Assembly (NCBI GenBank): GCA_030049955.1
Contig: JASIJX010000464.1
Span: forward strand, 1-5,790
Origin: Acidobacteriaceae bacterium
GTDB taxonomy: Bacteria > Acidobacteriota > Terriglobia > Terriglobales > Acidobacteriaceae
DNA length: 5,790 nucleotides
Direction: 5' to 3'
This document shows, one piece after another, positions 1-5,512 of the stretch. The position numbers and the translations under genes were made by a program. Every line of letters begins with the position of its first letter. Positions within the stretch are counted from its first letter, which is position 1. Below the pieces are notes generated by a model. The model was not told the origin of the DNA and ran no database searches. It saw nothing but the letters and a program-made list of their open reading frames with translations.

Positions 1-1
1 C

Positions 2-1297
2 AGCCAGGGAAGCGGCTGGCTCAGCGTGAACTGCACGGGCAGCTCGGCCCCCTATACGTGCTCCACTCAGCCAACTACCGGGAGCCTCGCGGCCGGAACC
101 TACAATGCGACGGTGAACGTCTCCAGTTCGGGAGCGACCAACTCGCCGCAGAGCTATACGGTTGCGTTTACTGTGAATCCGGAGTCGTCGCCGGCCATCT
201 CGCTTTCCCCAACCAGCCTCAGCTTTAGCGCAACGGCGGGAGGATCGAACCCGGCTGCGCAGGATGTGACCGTGAGCAACTCCGGTGGCGGCACGCTGGC
301 GTCTCCCACGACCTCGATCACCTACAACAGCGGAAGCGGCTGGCTCAGTGTGAGCTGCACGGGCAGCTCGGCCCCGTATACGTGCTCCACCCAGCCAACT
401 ACCGGGAGCCTCGCGGCCGGAACCTACAACGCGACGGTGAATGTCTCGAGCTCGGGAGCAAGCAACTCGCCGCAAAGCTATACGGTCGCGTTTACCGTGT
501 CATCGGGATCGGTGTGCGAAATAACCGGCGCAGATAGCATCTGCCCGACGAGCGGCTTGTATTACGACACGTCGCTCAGCCCGACTACCTGGGGGGAAAT
601 CACGCAAAACGACGTGTGGAATCCGCCTTCAACATGGACTCAGGACATGTACACAACGAGCCCTGGTGACTGGTATATAGAAGCCAACTTCCCAACGGAC
701 ACCTCGGGAGCTATCCACTCTTACCCCAGCGCAGCTATTCAGTACTACGAGGACGGACAGACTTCCGATCCGAACCCGACGCTGGACAGCTTCAGTGAAA
801 TCGTGGGGTCATTCTCGGAGTCGGCCCCCAGTGCGTCGACGGGTACCGTCAGCGATATTGGCTACGACTTGTGGTTCAACGATTGGGCCAGCGAGATAAT
901 GATCCAGCACCAGAACATCAACACGGACGTGTGTACAGACTGGACCACCGTCATCGCCACCGACGTCCAATTCGGCGGGTCGAACGGCGTCCCGGTAACG
1001 TACTGGAACCTATGTCAAAACGGCACCTTTGGCTCGTCGAATCCGGAGCTCATCTGGCAGTATTACGCGACTGCCGGCAGCAAGAATTTTGGCGAGAGCT
1101 CCGGGAGCGTGGACATCTACTCCATGCTCAAGTACCTGGAGGGCAATGACATATGCAAGACCTCGACTGGTACTACGGACTGCCTGCCGGCGGGTAGCAC
1201 GATCACCCAGTTCGGCTATGGCTTCGAAATCAGCACCACGGACGGGACAACCCAGCAATTTACGGTAAACAGCTTGACGCAGACCGCCGTCCAGTAA
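2..1297 (+). CDS. Secreted BACON/Ig-like repeat protein with C-terminal GH12-like glycoside hydrolase domain (5' partial)
   Basis: The reading frame is open from the left edge, so the start codon and any signal peptide lie outside; 431 residues are visible. Residues 1-58 are the end of one Ig/BACON-like repeat and about 66-166 a complete second one, rich in Ser, Thr, Gly and Asn, each with a Cys pair (CTGSSAPYTC) that could form a disulfide. Residues about 167-431 resemble glycoside hydrolase family 12 (beta-jelly-roll endoglucanase/xyloglucanase): YDLWF then SEIMI with Glu298 as likely nucleophile, and FGYGFEI with Glu409 as likely acid/base. The two Glu are 111 residues apart, wider than the roughly 83-93 I recall for characterised GH12 enzymes, and the Trp usual after EIMI is Gln here. 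Six further Cys fit an extracellular protein. The repeats may act as spacers or in carbohydrate binding. A substrate such as beta-1,4-glucan or xyloglucan is inferred; a non-catalytic jelly-roll domain is possible. Confidence 0.75.
   Translation, partial: SQGSGWLSVNCTGSSAPYTCSTQPTTGSLAAGTYNATVNVSSSGATNSPQSYTVAFTVNPESSPAISLSPTSLSFSATAGGSNPAAQDVTVSNSGGGTLASPTTSITYNSGSGWLSVSCTGSSAPYTCSTQPTTGSLAAGTYNATVNVSSSGASNSPQSYTVAFTVSSGSVCEITGADSICPTSGLYYDTSLSPTTWGEITQNDVWNPPSTWTQDMYTTSPGDWYIEANFPTDTSGAIHSYPSAAIQYYEDGQTSDPNPTLDSFSEIVGSFSESAPSASTGTVSDIGYDLWFNDWASEIMIQHQNINTDVCTDWTTVIATDVQFGGSNGVPVTYWNLCQNGTFGSSNPELIWQYYATAGSKNFGESSGSVDIYSMLKYLEGNDICKTSTGTTDCLPAGSTITQFGYGFEISTTDGTTQQFTVNSLTQTAVQ
8..175 (+). 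repeat. Copy 1 of in-frame tandem repeat (period 324 bp)
   Basis: This 168-bp stretch recurs at 332-499 with about 13 mismatches by eye (roughly 92% identity), an exact offset of 324 bp (108 codons). It encodes the second half of an Ig/BACON-like module, from GSGWLSV to SYTVAFTV. Most differences are synonymous; only two residues change (Asn to Ser and Thr to Ser). The unit probably continues upstream of the window, so more copies may exist. Confidence 0.9.
332..499 (+). repeat. Copy 2 of in-frame tandem repeat (period 324 bp)
   Basis: This is the second copy of the segment at 8-175, in the same frame, and it ends just before the GH12-like domain begins. The stretch between the copies (176-331) encodes the first half of the second module, including SLSPTSLSFSATAGG and VTVSNSGGG, strands typical of BACON-like folds in acidobacterial secreted proteins. 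Confidence 0.9.
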
Positions 1298-1308
1298 ACT
1301 TGAACGAA

Positions 1309-1340
1309 AGCGGGACAAGCGAATCTTCGCTTGTCCCGCT
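1309..1340 (+). terminator. Perfect 15-bp inverted repeat, probable transcription terminator
   Basis: The arms AGCGGGACAAGCGAA (1309-1323) and TTCGCTTGTCCCGCT (1326-1340) are exact reverse complements around TC. The hairpin starts 11 nt after the hydrolase stop codon. No U-tract follows on the + strand (CTAACC), so it is either an atypical intrinsic terminator or a 3'-end-stabilising stem. On the - strand the hairpin is followed by a short T-rich stretch (TTTCGTT). Its place in the 75-bp gap between two same-strand genes fits termination of the hydrolase transcript. Confidence 0.65.
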
Positions 1341-1372
1341 CTAACCCTGTTGGGGACTTCGCAGCGAGGTCG

Positions 1373-1804
1373 ATGGATAACGAACGTATCCGCGCCTTCT
1401 GCACGAATCTGCCGCATGTGGCGGAGACGCTGAACTGGGGCCACCATCTCGTCTATTGGGTGGGCGACCGCGATATCGGCGGCAAGATGTTCGCCATGAC
1501 TGATCTGGATGGCTCGGGCGTAGGCGTGCTCTCATTCCACTGCGGCGCCGAGCGATTCCACGAGCTGCTGGAGATCGAAGGGATGCGGCCCACTCCATAC
1601 GCGGCCCGCAATTTCTGGGTGACCATGGAGCGCTGGGATGCGCTGCGCCCGCGCGAAATCGAAGACGAACTGCGCCGGGCCCATGTGCTCATCTTTGCCA
1701 AATTGCCTCCAAGAACCAAAGCCGTTCTGGCCTTGCCGGAAAAGGAACGCGCCAGGCTCATCCGGCAGCGGAAAAAGCTGTTGGCCGATCGAGCCAGGCG
1801 ATGA
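1373..1804 (+). CDS. MmcQ/YjbR-family protein
   Basis: 143 residues, close to the usual size of this small single-domain family (formerly DUF419), whose members have a CyaY-like fold and are often labelled DNA-binding; the true function is unsettled. Visible family features are the N-terminal MDNERIRAFC and LPHVAETLNWG, then GGKMFAMTDLDG (residues 37-48), LSFHC (53-57), RFHELLE (61-67), PTPYAARNFWVTMERWDAL (73-91, the most diagnostic block) and FAKLP (108-112). The C-terminal tail (about 122-143) is very basic and probably helical, which fits nucleic-acid binding but does not prove it. I chose ATG 1373; an in-frame TTG at 1331 lies inside the right arm of the hairpin and would add 14 residues unlike the family. 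A GAGG lies only 3 nt before the ATG, so the ribosome site is poor. The gene stands alone, with no clear operon partner. Confidence 0.85.
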   Translation: MDNERIRAFCTNLPHVAETLNWGHHLVYWVGDRDIGGKMFAMTDLDGSGVGVLSFHCGAERFHELLEIEGMRPTPYAARNFWVTMERWDALRPREIEDELRRAHVLIFAKLPPRTKAVLALPEKERARLIRQRKKLLADRARR

Positions 1805-1892
1805 AGGAGACCAGGTAAGGCGGACATGGTCAGTGTCGTGCTCAAGGTCTACCTCTCGACATCCCATCGCACCGCACCGTAGTTTGTAAGGC

Positions 1893-2717
1893 ATGGCTGG
1901 AATATCGCTGGAATTGGAAGGCAAGGTTGCCCTCATCACTGGCGGCTCGCGTGGCATCGGCGCGGAGACGGTGCGTCTGTTTGCCGAGGCCGGGGCGCAT
2001 GTCGCTTTTAACTATCGCCGGGCGCGGCAGCACGCCGAAGCTCTCGTTCAAGAACCTGGAGCGGGAAAACGCGTCGCCATTCACCAGGAGCTCGACTCGC
2101 CTGCTGCCGGCCGCGCCCTGGTCGAAAAGACCGTCCACGAATTTGGCCGCCTCGACATTCTCGTCGTCAATCACGGCGTCTGGCCGCCGGAAGACGTGCC
2201 GATTGCGAGCATGCCCGACGACCAATGGCGACGGACAATTGCTATAAATCTCGATTCGGTCTTCGGCCTTGTGCAGGCCGCCGCGGCCCAAATGGAACGG
2301 CAGGCAGAAGCAGCCGGAACTCCCTGGCATCCGGGATCGCCTCACCAGCCGGCCGAGCCTCTTGGCCATATCGTTCTCATCAGCTCCACGGCCGGCCAGC
2401 GCGGCGAAGCCTTCCACGCGGACTATGCCGCCGCTAAAGGAGCAATCATCAGCCTCACCAAGAGTCTTTCGAGCGAGCTCGCGCCCCGCGGCATCCGCGT
2501 TAACTGCGTAGCGCCCGGCTGGGTAGCGACGGATATGTCTGCACCCGCGCTCGGCAACCGGGAGCAGGGCGCCCGGATCGCCGCCGGAATCCCCATGGGC
2601 CGCGTCGCCAGCCCACGCGAAATCGCCGGACCGGTGCTCTTCCTGTGCACGCCGCTCGCCGGCTTCATCTCCGGCGAAGTGCTTAACGTTAACGGCGGGT
2701 CAGTGCTGGCGGGCTAA
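1893..2717 (+). CDS. Short-chain dehydrogenase/reductase (classical SDR, FabG-like)
   Basis: 274 residues forming an NAD(P)-dependent cytoplasmic oxidoreductase. The Rossmann glycine motif TGGSRGIG is at residues 16-23, NHG (variant of NNAG) at 93-95, Asn119 in IAINLDS, catalytic Ser165 (ISSTAG), Tyr178 and Lys182 (YAAAK), then RVNCVAPGWVATDM (202-215) and a C-terminal GEVLNVNGGS typical of FabG-like SDRs. Arg42-Arg43 after the second strand suggest NADP(H) preference (inference). Length exceeds the usual 245-250 because of a Pro/His/Ala-rich insertion at about residues 138-158, just before the strand carrying the catalytic Ser. An in-frame TAA at 1887-1889 makes ATG 1893 the first possible start; AAGG sits almost against the ATG, so initiation looks weak. 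Substrate is unknown. Although FabG-like, it is not in a fatty-acid operon, so the fabG name is not justified. Confidence 0.9.
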   Translation: MAGISLELEGKVALITGGSRGIGAETVRLFAEAGAHVAFNYRRARQHAEALVQEPGAGKRVAIHQELDSPAAGRALVEKTVHEFGRLDILVVNHGVWPPEDVPIASMPDDQWRRTIAINLDSVFGLVQAAAAQMERQAEAAGTPWHPGSPHQPAEPLGHIVLISSTAGQRGEAFHADYAAAKGAIISLTKSLSSELAPRGIRVNCVAPGWVATDMSAPALGNREQGARIAAGIPMGRVASPREIAGPVLFLCTPLAGFISGEVLNVNGGSVLAG

Positions 2718-2719
2718 GC

Positions 2720-2742
2720 TCTTCATGCATCTTCATGCATCT
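2720..2742. repeat. Short tandem duplication of CTTCATGCAT
   Basis: CTTCATGCAT occurs twice back to back (2721-2730 and 2731-2740), starting 3 nt after the SDR stop codon, and the pattern extends a base or two each side. The unit contains the palindrome ATGCAT. The most likely cause is a small slippage duplication; no function is evident. Confidence 0.8.
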
Positions 2743-2871
2743 GATAGAAATGGCCGGAAAACGCTCGTAGAACTGCAGGCCGAAACGTCTGTCTACTGGT
2801 CCGGCGCAGCCTTTCCTGTCCTGCCTCATCCCGGAAACTGTCTTCATTCGTCCAATATTCTGTAAGCTTTT

Positions 2872-2879
2872 CTGAGGAG
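2872..2879 (+). promoter_or_regulatory. Shine-Dalgarno site of the secreted LolA-like gene
   Basis: CTGAGGAG ends 3 nt before ATG 2883. It is a purine-rich match to the anti-SD sequence and, with the signal peptide that follows directly, it supports this start. Confidence 0.65.
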
Positions 2880-2882
2880 ACG

Positions 2883-3674
2883 ATGGCGAAATCGAGAGTT
2901 GTAACTGTTCTGGCAGCTCTGCTGCTGGCTGGCCCGCTCTGGGTGCGCGCGCAGGATAACGAGGCCCAGAAGAACGCCGACCAGGCCCGCGCCGCCCTCA
3001 ACGCCATGGTGCAGGCGTTGGGCGGTCAGACGTGGCTCGACATGCAGAACCAAATGCTCGAAGGTCAGATCGCCGCTTTTTTTCAGGGTCGGCCCGATCT
3101 TGGAACCACCCTCGTCTTCGAATACCACGCCTGGCCCGACCGCGACCGGATCGAAGTCACCAAGCACCGTGACGTCGACGAGTTCTTCCTCGGCCGGCAG
3201 GGATGGGAAGTTACCTACCGCGGCAAAAAGGCCCTGCCTCAGGACCAGGTGGATGATTACCTGCGCCGCCGCGACCACTCCATCGAGACCGCGGTTAAGG
3301 TCTGGCTGAAGAATCCGAACACCATACTTGTTTACGAAGGTCAGCACCTGGCCGAGCGCCACCTCGCCGAGCAGGTGACGCTCATTTCGCCCGAGAACGA
3401 GGCCATCACCATCCTCATGGACGCGCAGACCCACCTGCCCCTGCAGCGCGTCTTCCAGTACCGCGACCCCGTCTACCACGACAAGAACACCGATACCGAG
3501 GAGTACGACGATTACCATCTGGTCAACGGCATTCAAACGCCTTACACCATCACGCGGCTCAAAAACGGCGACCTCGTCCGGCAGTTTTACATCACGCAGG
3601 TGAAGTACAACCAGCAGCTTTCCCCGGACTTCTGGAGTCCCGACGACGTCGCTCATCACGTCGCCAAGAAGTAG
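2883..3674 (+). CDS. Secreted periplasmic protein, LolA-like (outer-membrane lipoprotein-sorting-like), function unknown
   Basis: 263 residues. A Sec signal peptide is clear: a basic N-terminus (MAKSR), a hydrophobic core at about residues 6-20 and a likely cleavage after VRA (residue 23) before QDN. There is no lipobox Cys and no cysteine at all, so it should be a soluble periplasmic protein. The mature part starts with a helix (A-A-L-N-A-M-V-Q-A-L-GG, about 36-48). Alternating beta-type segments follow, with TLVFEYHAWPDRDRIEVTK (76-94), GWEVTYRGKKAL (107-118), AITILMDAQTHLPLQRVFQYRDP (174-196) and GIQTPYTITRLKNGD (216-230). The DAQTHLP...YRDP and G-I-x-T-P-Y-T-I blocks resemble the LolA/LolB-like half-barrel that binds lipoproteins or lipids, and I associate close relatives with Acidobacteria. 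It precedes fabZ-lpxA by 117 bp, which suggests but does not show an envelope role. Fold assignment is an inference; an uncharacterised conserved secreted protein is the safe reading. Confidence 0.75.
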   Translation: MAKSRVVTVLAALLLAGPLWVRAQDNEAQKNADQARAALNAMVQALGGQTWLDMQNQMLEGQIAAFFQGRPDLGTTLVFEYHAWPDRDRIEVTKHRDVDEFFLGRQGWEVTYRGKKALPQDQVDDYLRRRDHSIETAVKVWLKNPNTILVYEGQHLAERHLAEQVTLISPENEAITILMDAQTHLPLQRVFQYRDPVYHDKNTDTEEYDDYHLVNGIQTPYTITRLKNGDLVRQFYITQVKYNQQLSPDFWSPDDVAHHVAKK

Positions 3675-3742
3675 TCCGAACCCGAGACGATTCTCCCCGG
3701 GCATGCGCGCTTATGCAGCGTTTCGTCTGCCTGCGCGCTGTT

Positions 3743-3748
3743 TATAAT
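3743..3748 (+). promoter_or_regulatory. Candidate sigma-70 -10 element upstream of fabZ
   Basis: A perfect TATAAT lies 43 nt before the fabZ start, in the 117-bp gap after the LolA-like gene. The best -35 candidate is weak (TTTCGT at 3721-3726, 16-nt spacing). If used, transcription would begin near 3755, with a leader of about 35-40 nt, and would make fabZ-lpxA a unit separate from the upstream gene. Confidence 0.45.
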
Positions 3749-3791
3749 CCATACGAGCGTCCCGCATCCAATCCCGCTCCGCGGAGAAAGA

Positions 3792-4307
3792 ATGACCTTT
3801 AATATCCAGGAGATTCTGGAGTTCCTTCCCCATCGCTATCCCTTTCTGCTCATCGATCGCGTGGTGGAGTTTGAGCGCGCCAAACGGCTGGTCGCCATCA
3901 AGAATGTCACCATCAACGAGCCGTTTTTCCAGGGACATTTTCCCGGTCATCCCATCATGCCCGGGGTGCTCGTAGTTGAAGCCATGGCGCAGGCCGGCGG
4001 CATCATTATGATGAATGAGCTCGAGCACCGGCACTCCAAGCTGGTGGTCTTCACCGGCATCGAACGAGCCAAGTTCCGCCGTCCCGTTACTCCTGGCGAC
4101 CAGTTGCGCATCGAAGTGGATGTACTATCGTTCCGCCCTCGCGCCGGTCGCATGGCGGGCCGCGCGCTGGTCGAGGGAAAGCTGGCCTGCGAGGCCACGC
4201 TTACCTGCCAGGTAGTGCCGAGATATAGGGATAAAGAGAGCGAGGCAGCAAGGGAGCAGGGAATTGACGCGACACCAGCCGCCGCCAGCGTGGAGTCGGC
4301 AGAGTGA
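3792..4307 (+). CDS. fabZ: 3-hydroxyacyl-[acyl-carrier-protein] dehydratase FabZ
   Basis: 171 residues, a cytoplasmic hot-dog-fold enzyme that dehydrates (3R)-hydroxyacyl-ACP to trans-2-enoyl-ACP in type II fatty acid synthesis. The N-terminal I-x-EILEFLPHRYPFLLIDRV block is diagnostic. The active site GHFPGHPIMPG (residues 48-58) holds catalytic His49, and VVEAMAQ (61-67) holds Glu63, the same positions as in Pseudomonas FabZ. KFRRPVTPGDQL is the usual strand near the dimer interface. The enzyme core ends near residue 145; the last 25 or so residues form a low-complexity Ala/Glu tail that most FabZ proteins (about 145-150 residues) lack. GGAG (3783-3786) is 5 nt before the ATG. The gene overlaps lpxA by four bases, and both enzymes draw on 3-hydroxyacyl-ACP, so coupling would help balance phospholipid and lipid A supply. 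FabA is unlikely given the motif set and lpxA linkage. Confidence 0.97.
   Translation: MTFNIQEILEFLPHRYPFLLIDRVVEFERAKRLVAIKNVTINEPFFQGHFPGHPIMPGVLVVEAMAQAGGIIMMNELEHRHSKLVVFTGIERAKFRRPVTPGDQLRIEVDVLSFRPRAGRMAGRALVEGKLACEATLTCQVVPRYRDKESEAAREQGIDATPAAASVESAE
4292..4307 (+). promoter_or_regulatory. lpxA ribosome site and GTGA stop/start overlap with fabZ
   Basis: GGAG at 4292-4295, inside the end of fabZ, lies 8 nt before the GTG start at 4304. The GTG overlaps the fabZ TGA stop (4305-4307) as GTGA. This geometry is typical of translational coupling. It decides the lpxA start, because the protein then begins MSIHPSAVV, as expected for LpxA. Confidence 0.8.
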
Positions 4308-5074
4308 GTATTCATCCGAGCGCTGTCGTTGCTTCCGGAGCGAAGATTCCCGCCTCCTGCACCATCGGCCCATTCTGCACAATTGGGCCTGAAGTTGTGC
4401 TGGGCGAGGACTGCACGCTCGTCTCCCATGTGGTGATCGACGGACGCACCCGCGTCGGCGCGCGCAATACCTTTTATCCCTTCTGCTCCATTGGCGTAGC
4501 CCCGCAGGACCTGAAGTACAAAGGCGAGCCCACCGATACAGAGATTGGCGATGGCAATACCATCCGCGAGTGTGTCACCGTGAGCCGCGGCACGGTGGGC
4601 GGCGGTGGCGTCACCCGCATCGGGTCGAATTGTTTATTGATGGCCTATGCACACGTCGGCCACGACAGCAGCATCGGCAATCACTGTATTCTCGCTAACT
4701 CCGCCACGCTCGCCGGCCACGTCACAATCGAGGACTTCGTGACCCTCGGCGCCTTCTGCCCGGTTCATCAGCACTGCGTCATCGGCACGCATGCGTTCAT
4801 CGGCGGAGGAACCATCGTCACCCAGGACGTGCTGCCCTTTTCGCTCACCTCCGTCCGGCGCGAGAACAAGGCCTTCGGCATCAATAAAATCGGACTTCAG
4901 CGGCGCGGATTCTCCGCCGAGCGGCTGCAGACGCTGCAAAAGGCCTTCCGGCTGCTCCTCGCCGCCAAAATGAACACCACCCAGGCCCTCGACCAACTGC
5001 GCAACATCGATAGCGAAGACGTAGCGCTGCTGGTCGAGTTCATCGAGCGCAGCGGTCGTGGGGTGATCAAATAA
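4304..5074 (+). CDS. lpxA: UDP-N-acetylglucosamine O-acyltransferase LpxA
   Basis: 256 residues, close to the 262 of E. coli LpxA. It transfers a 3-hydroxyacyl chain from ACP to the 3-position of UDP-GlcNAc, the first step of lipid A synthesis, and works in the cytoplasm as a trimer. A left-handed beta-helix of hexapeptide repeats spans about residues 1-180, followed by a helical C-terminal domain opening with FGINKIGLQRRGF (191-203). By alignment to E. coli from memory, His117 and catalytic His120 (AYAHVGHD), His139 (LAGHV) and His155 (PVHQH) are all kept. Gly168 matches the E. coli hydrocarbon-ruler residue Gly173, which predicts a long acyl chain near C14. E. coli Glu200, a UDP-GlcNAc contact, appears to be Ile196, while Asn194 and Arg200 are conserved. 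It starts with GTG overlapping fabZ. lpxD and lpxB are not in the window. Confidence 0.97.
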   Translation: MSIHPSAVVASGAKIPASCTIGPFCTIGPEVVLGEDCTLVSHVVIDGRTRVGARNTFYPFCSIGVAPQDLKYKGEPTDTEIGDGNTIRECVTVSRGTVGGGGVTRIGSNCLLMAYAHVGHDSSIGNHCILANSATLAGHVTIEDFVTLGAFCPVHQHCVIGTHAFIGGGTIVTQDVLPFSLTSVRRENKAFGINKIGLQRRGFSAERLQTLQKAFRLLLAAKMNTTQALDQLRNIDSEDVALLVEFIERSGRGVIK

Positions 5075-5080
5075 GGGAGG
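5073..5080 (+). promoter_or_regulatory. Strong Shine-Dalgarno site of the DUF3224 gene
   Basis: AAGGGAGG overlaps the last two bases of the lpxA TAA stop and sits 5 nt before ATG 5086. It is the best ribosome site in the window. The short gap and lack of a terminator suggest that this gene is read from the fabZ-lpxA transcript. Confidence 0.75.
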
Positions 5081-5085
5081 CAAGA

Positions 5086-5475
5086 ATGTCTCACCAGGCT
5101 CACGGCACATTTTCGGTCAACATCCGTCCTTTGCCTTCGCCGCCAGCCGAAGGCGTCAACCGCTATTCCATCGACAAGCAGATCCACGGCGATCTTGAGG
5201 CAACGAGCAAAGGGGAGATGCTCGGTGGAGGTGATCCCAAGCAGGGCGCGGCGGGTTACGTTGCAATGGAAGTCGTGACCGGCACGCTCTTGGGCCGGCA
5301 CGGCAGTTTCGCAATGCAGCATTTTGCCACTATGGATGCCAATGGCCCTGAATTGCAGATCATTGTCGTGCCTGGCTCAAGCACGGGAGAACTGAAAGGA
5401 GTCACCGGCACATTCAACATCCGCATCGAAAACGGCCAGCACTTCTACGACTTTGATTACAGCCTTCCCGAGTAG
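5086..5475 (+). CDS. DUF3224 domain-containing protein
   Basis: 129 residues, the whole length matching what I recall of DUF3224, a small family with an allene-oxide-cyclase-like beta-barrel and no established function. Visible landmarks are the opening AHGTFSVNIRP (residues 5-15), a basic/polar strand YSIDKQIHGDLEATSKGEML (27-46), GYVAMEVVTGTLLGRHGSFAMQH (57-79), IVVPGSSTGELKGVTGTF (93-110) and a closing HFYDFDYSLPE. The VPGS-TGEL-G-TG block is the most typical. There is no signal peptide or membrane segment, so it should be cytoplasmic. It lies 11 nt after lpxA with a strong ribosome site and is probably cotranscribed, but the family is not known to act in lipid A synthesis. Members in other bacteria are usually stand-alone genes. 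Confidence 0.85.
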   Translation: MSHQAHGTFSVNIRPLPSPPAEGVNRYSIDKQIHGDLEATSKGEMLGGGDPKQGAAGYVAMEVVTGTLLGRHGSFAMQHFATMDANGPELQIIVVPGSSTGELKGVTGTFNIRIENGQHFYDFDYSLPE

Positions 5476-5512
5476 CGGCGTCCGCCCAATGCTACATTGA
5501 ACTTTCACGCCC

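Noticed and set aside
1331..1372. TTG start that would lengthen the MmcQ/YjbR protein by 14 residues
   Set aside because: The TTG is within the right arm of the terminator-like hairpin, and the extra residues do not resemble the family N-terminus. ATG 1373 gives the expected start.
1801..1818. ATGA overlap at the MmcQ/YjbR stop codon
   Set aside because: The overlapping ATG opens only five codons before a TAA, so it is not a coupled gene.
1826..1882. 18-codon open frame with an AAGG 5 nt upstream, before the SDR gene (possible leader peptide)
   Set aside because: It has no run of regulatory codons and no attenuator hairpin after it. Such short frames are expected by chance; only conservation in relatives could rescue it.
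1842..2417. Minus-strand open frame of 191 codons opposite the SDR gene
   Set aside because: It is the antisense shadow of a clear SDR with all catalytic motifs, and its translation shows no family features.
2856..2861. TATTCT as a -10 box before the LolA-like gene
   Set aside because: No acceptable -35 hexamer lies 16-18 bases upstream, and the match is only 4 of 6.
2718..2882. Possible terminator or small RNA in the gap after the SDR gene
   Set aside because: Only scattered 5-base complementary segments (GCCGG/CCGGC) far apart were found, with no T-run. Apart from the 10-bp duplication I see nothing there.
2844..3704. Long minus-strand open frame (286 codons) opposite the LolA-like gene, longer than that gene itself
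   Set aside because: Its translation has no recognisable domain and mirrors the plus-strand gene codon for codon. The plus frame has a good SD, a signal peptide and family resemblance. Long antisense frames are common opposite GC-rich genes.
5493..5498. TACATT as a -10 box for murC
   Set aside because: It is a partial match with no -35 at proper spacing, and the gene can be read from the upstream transcript.
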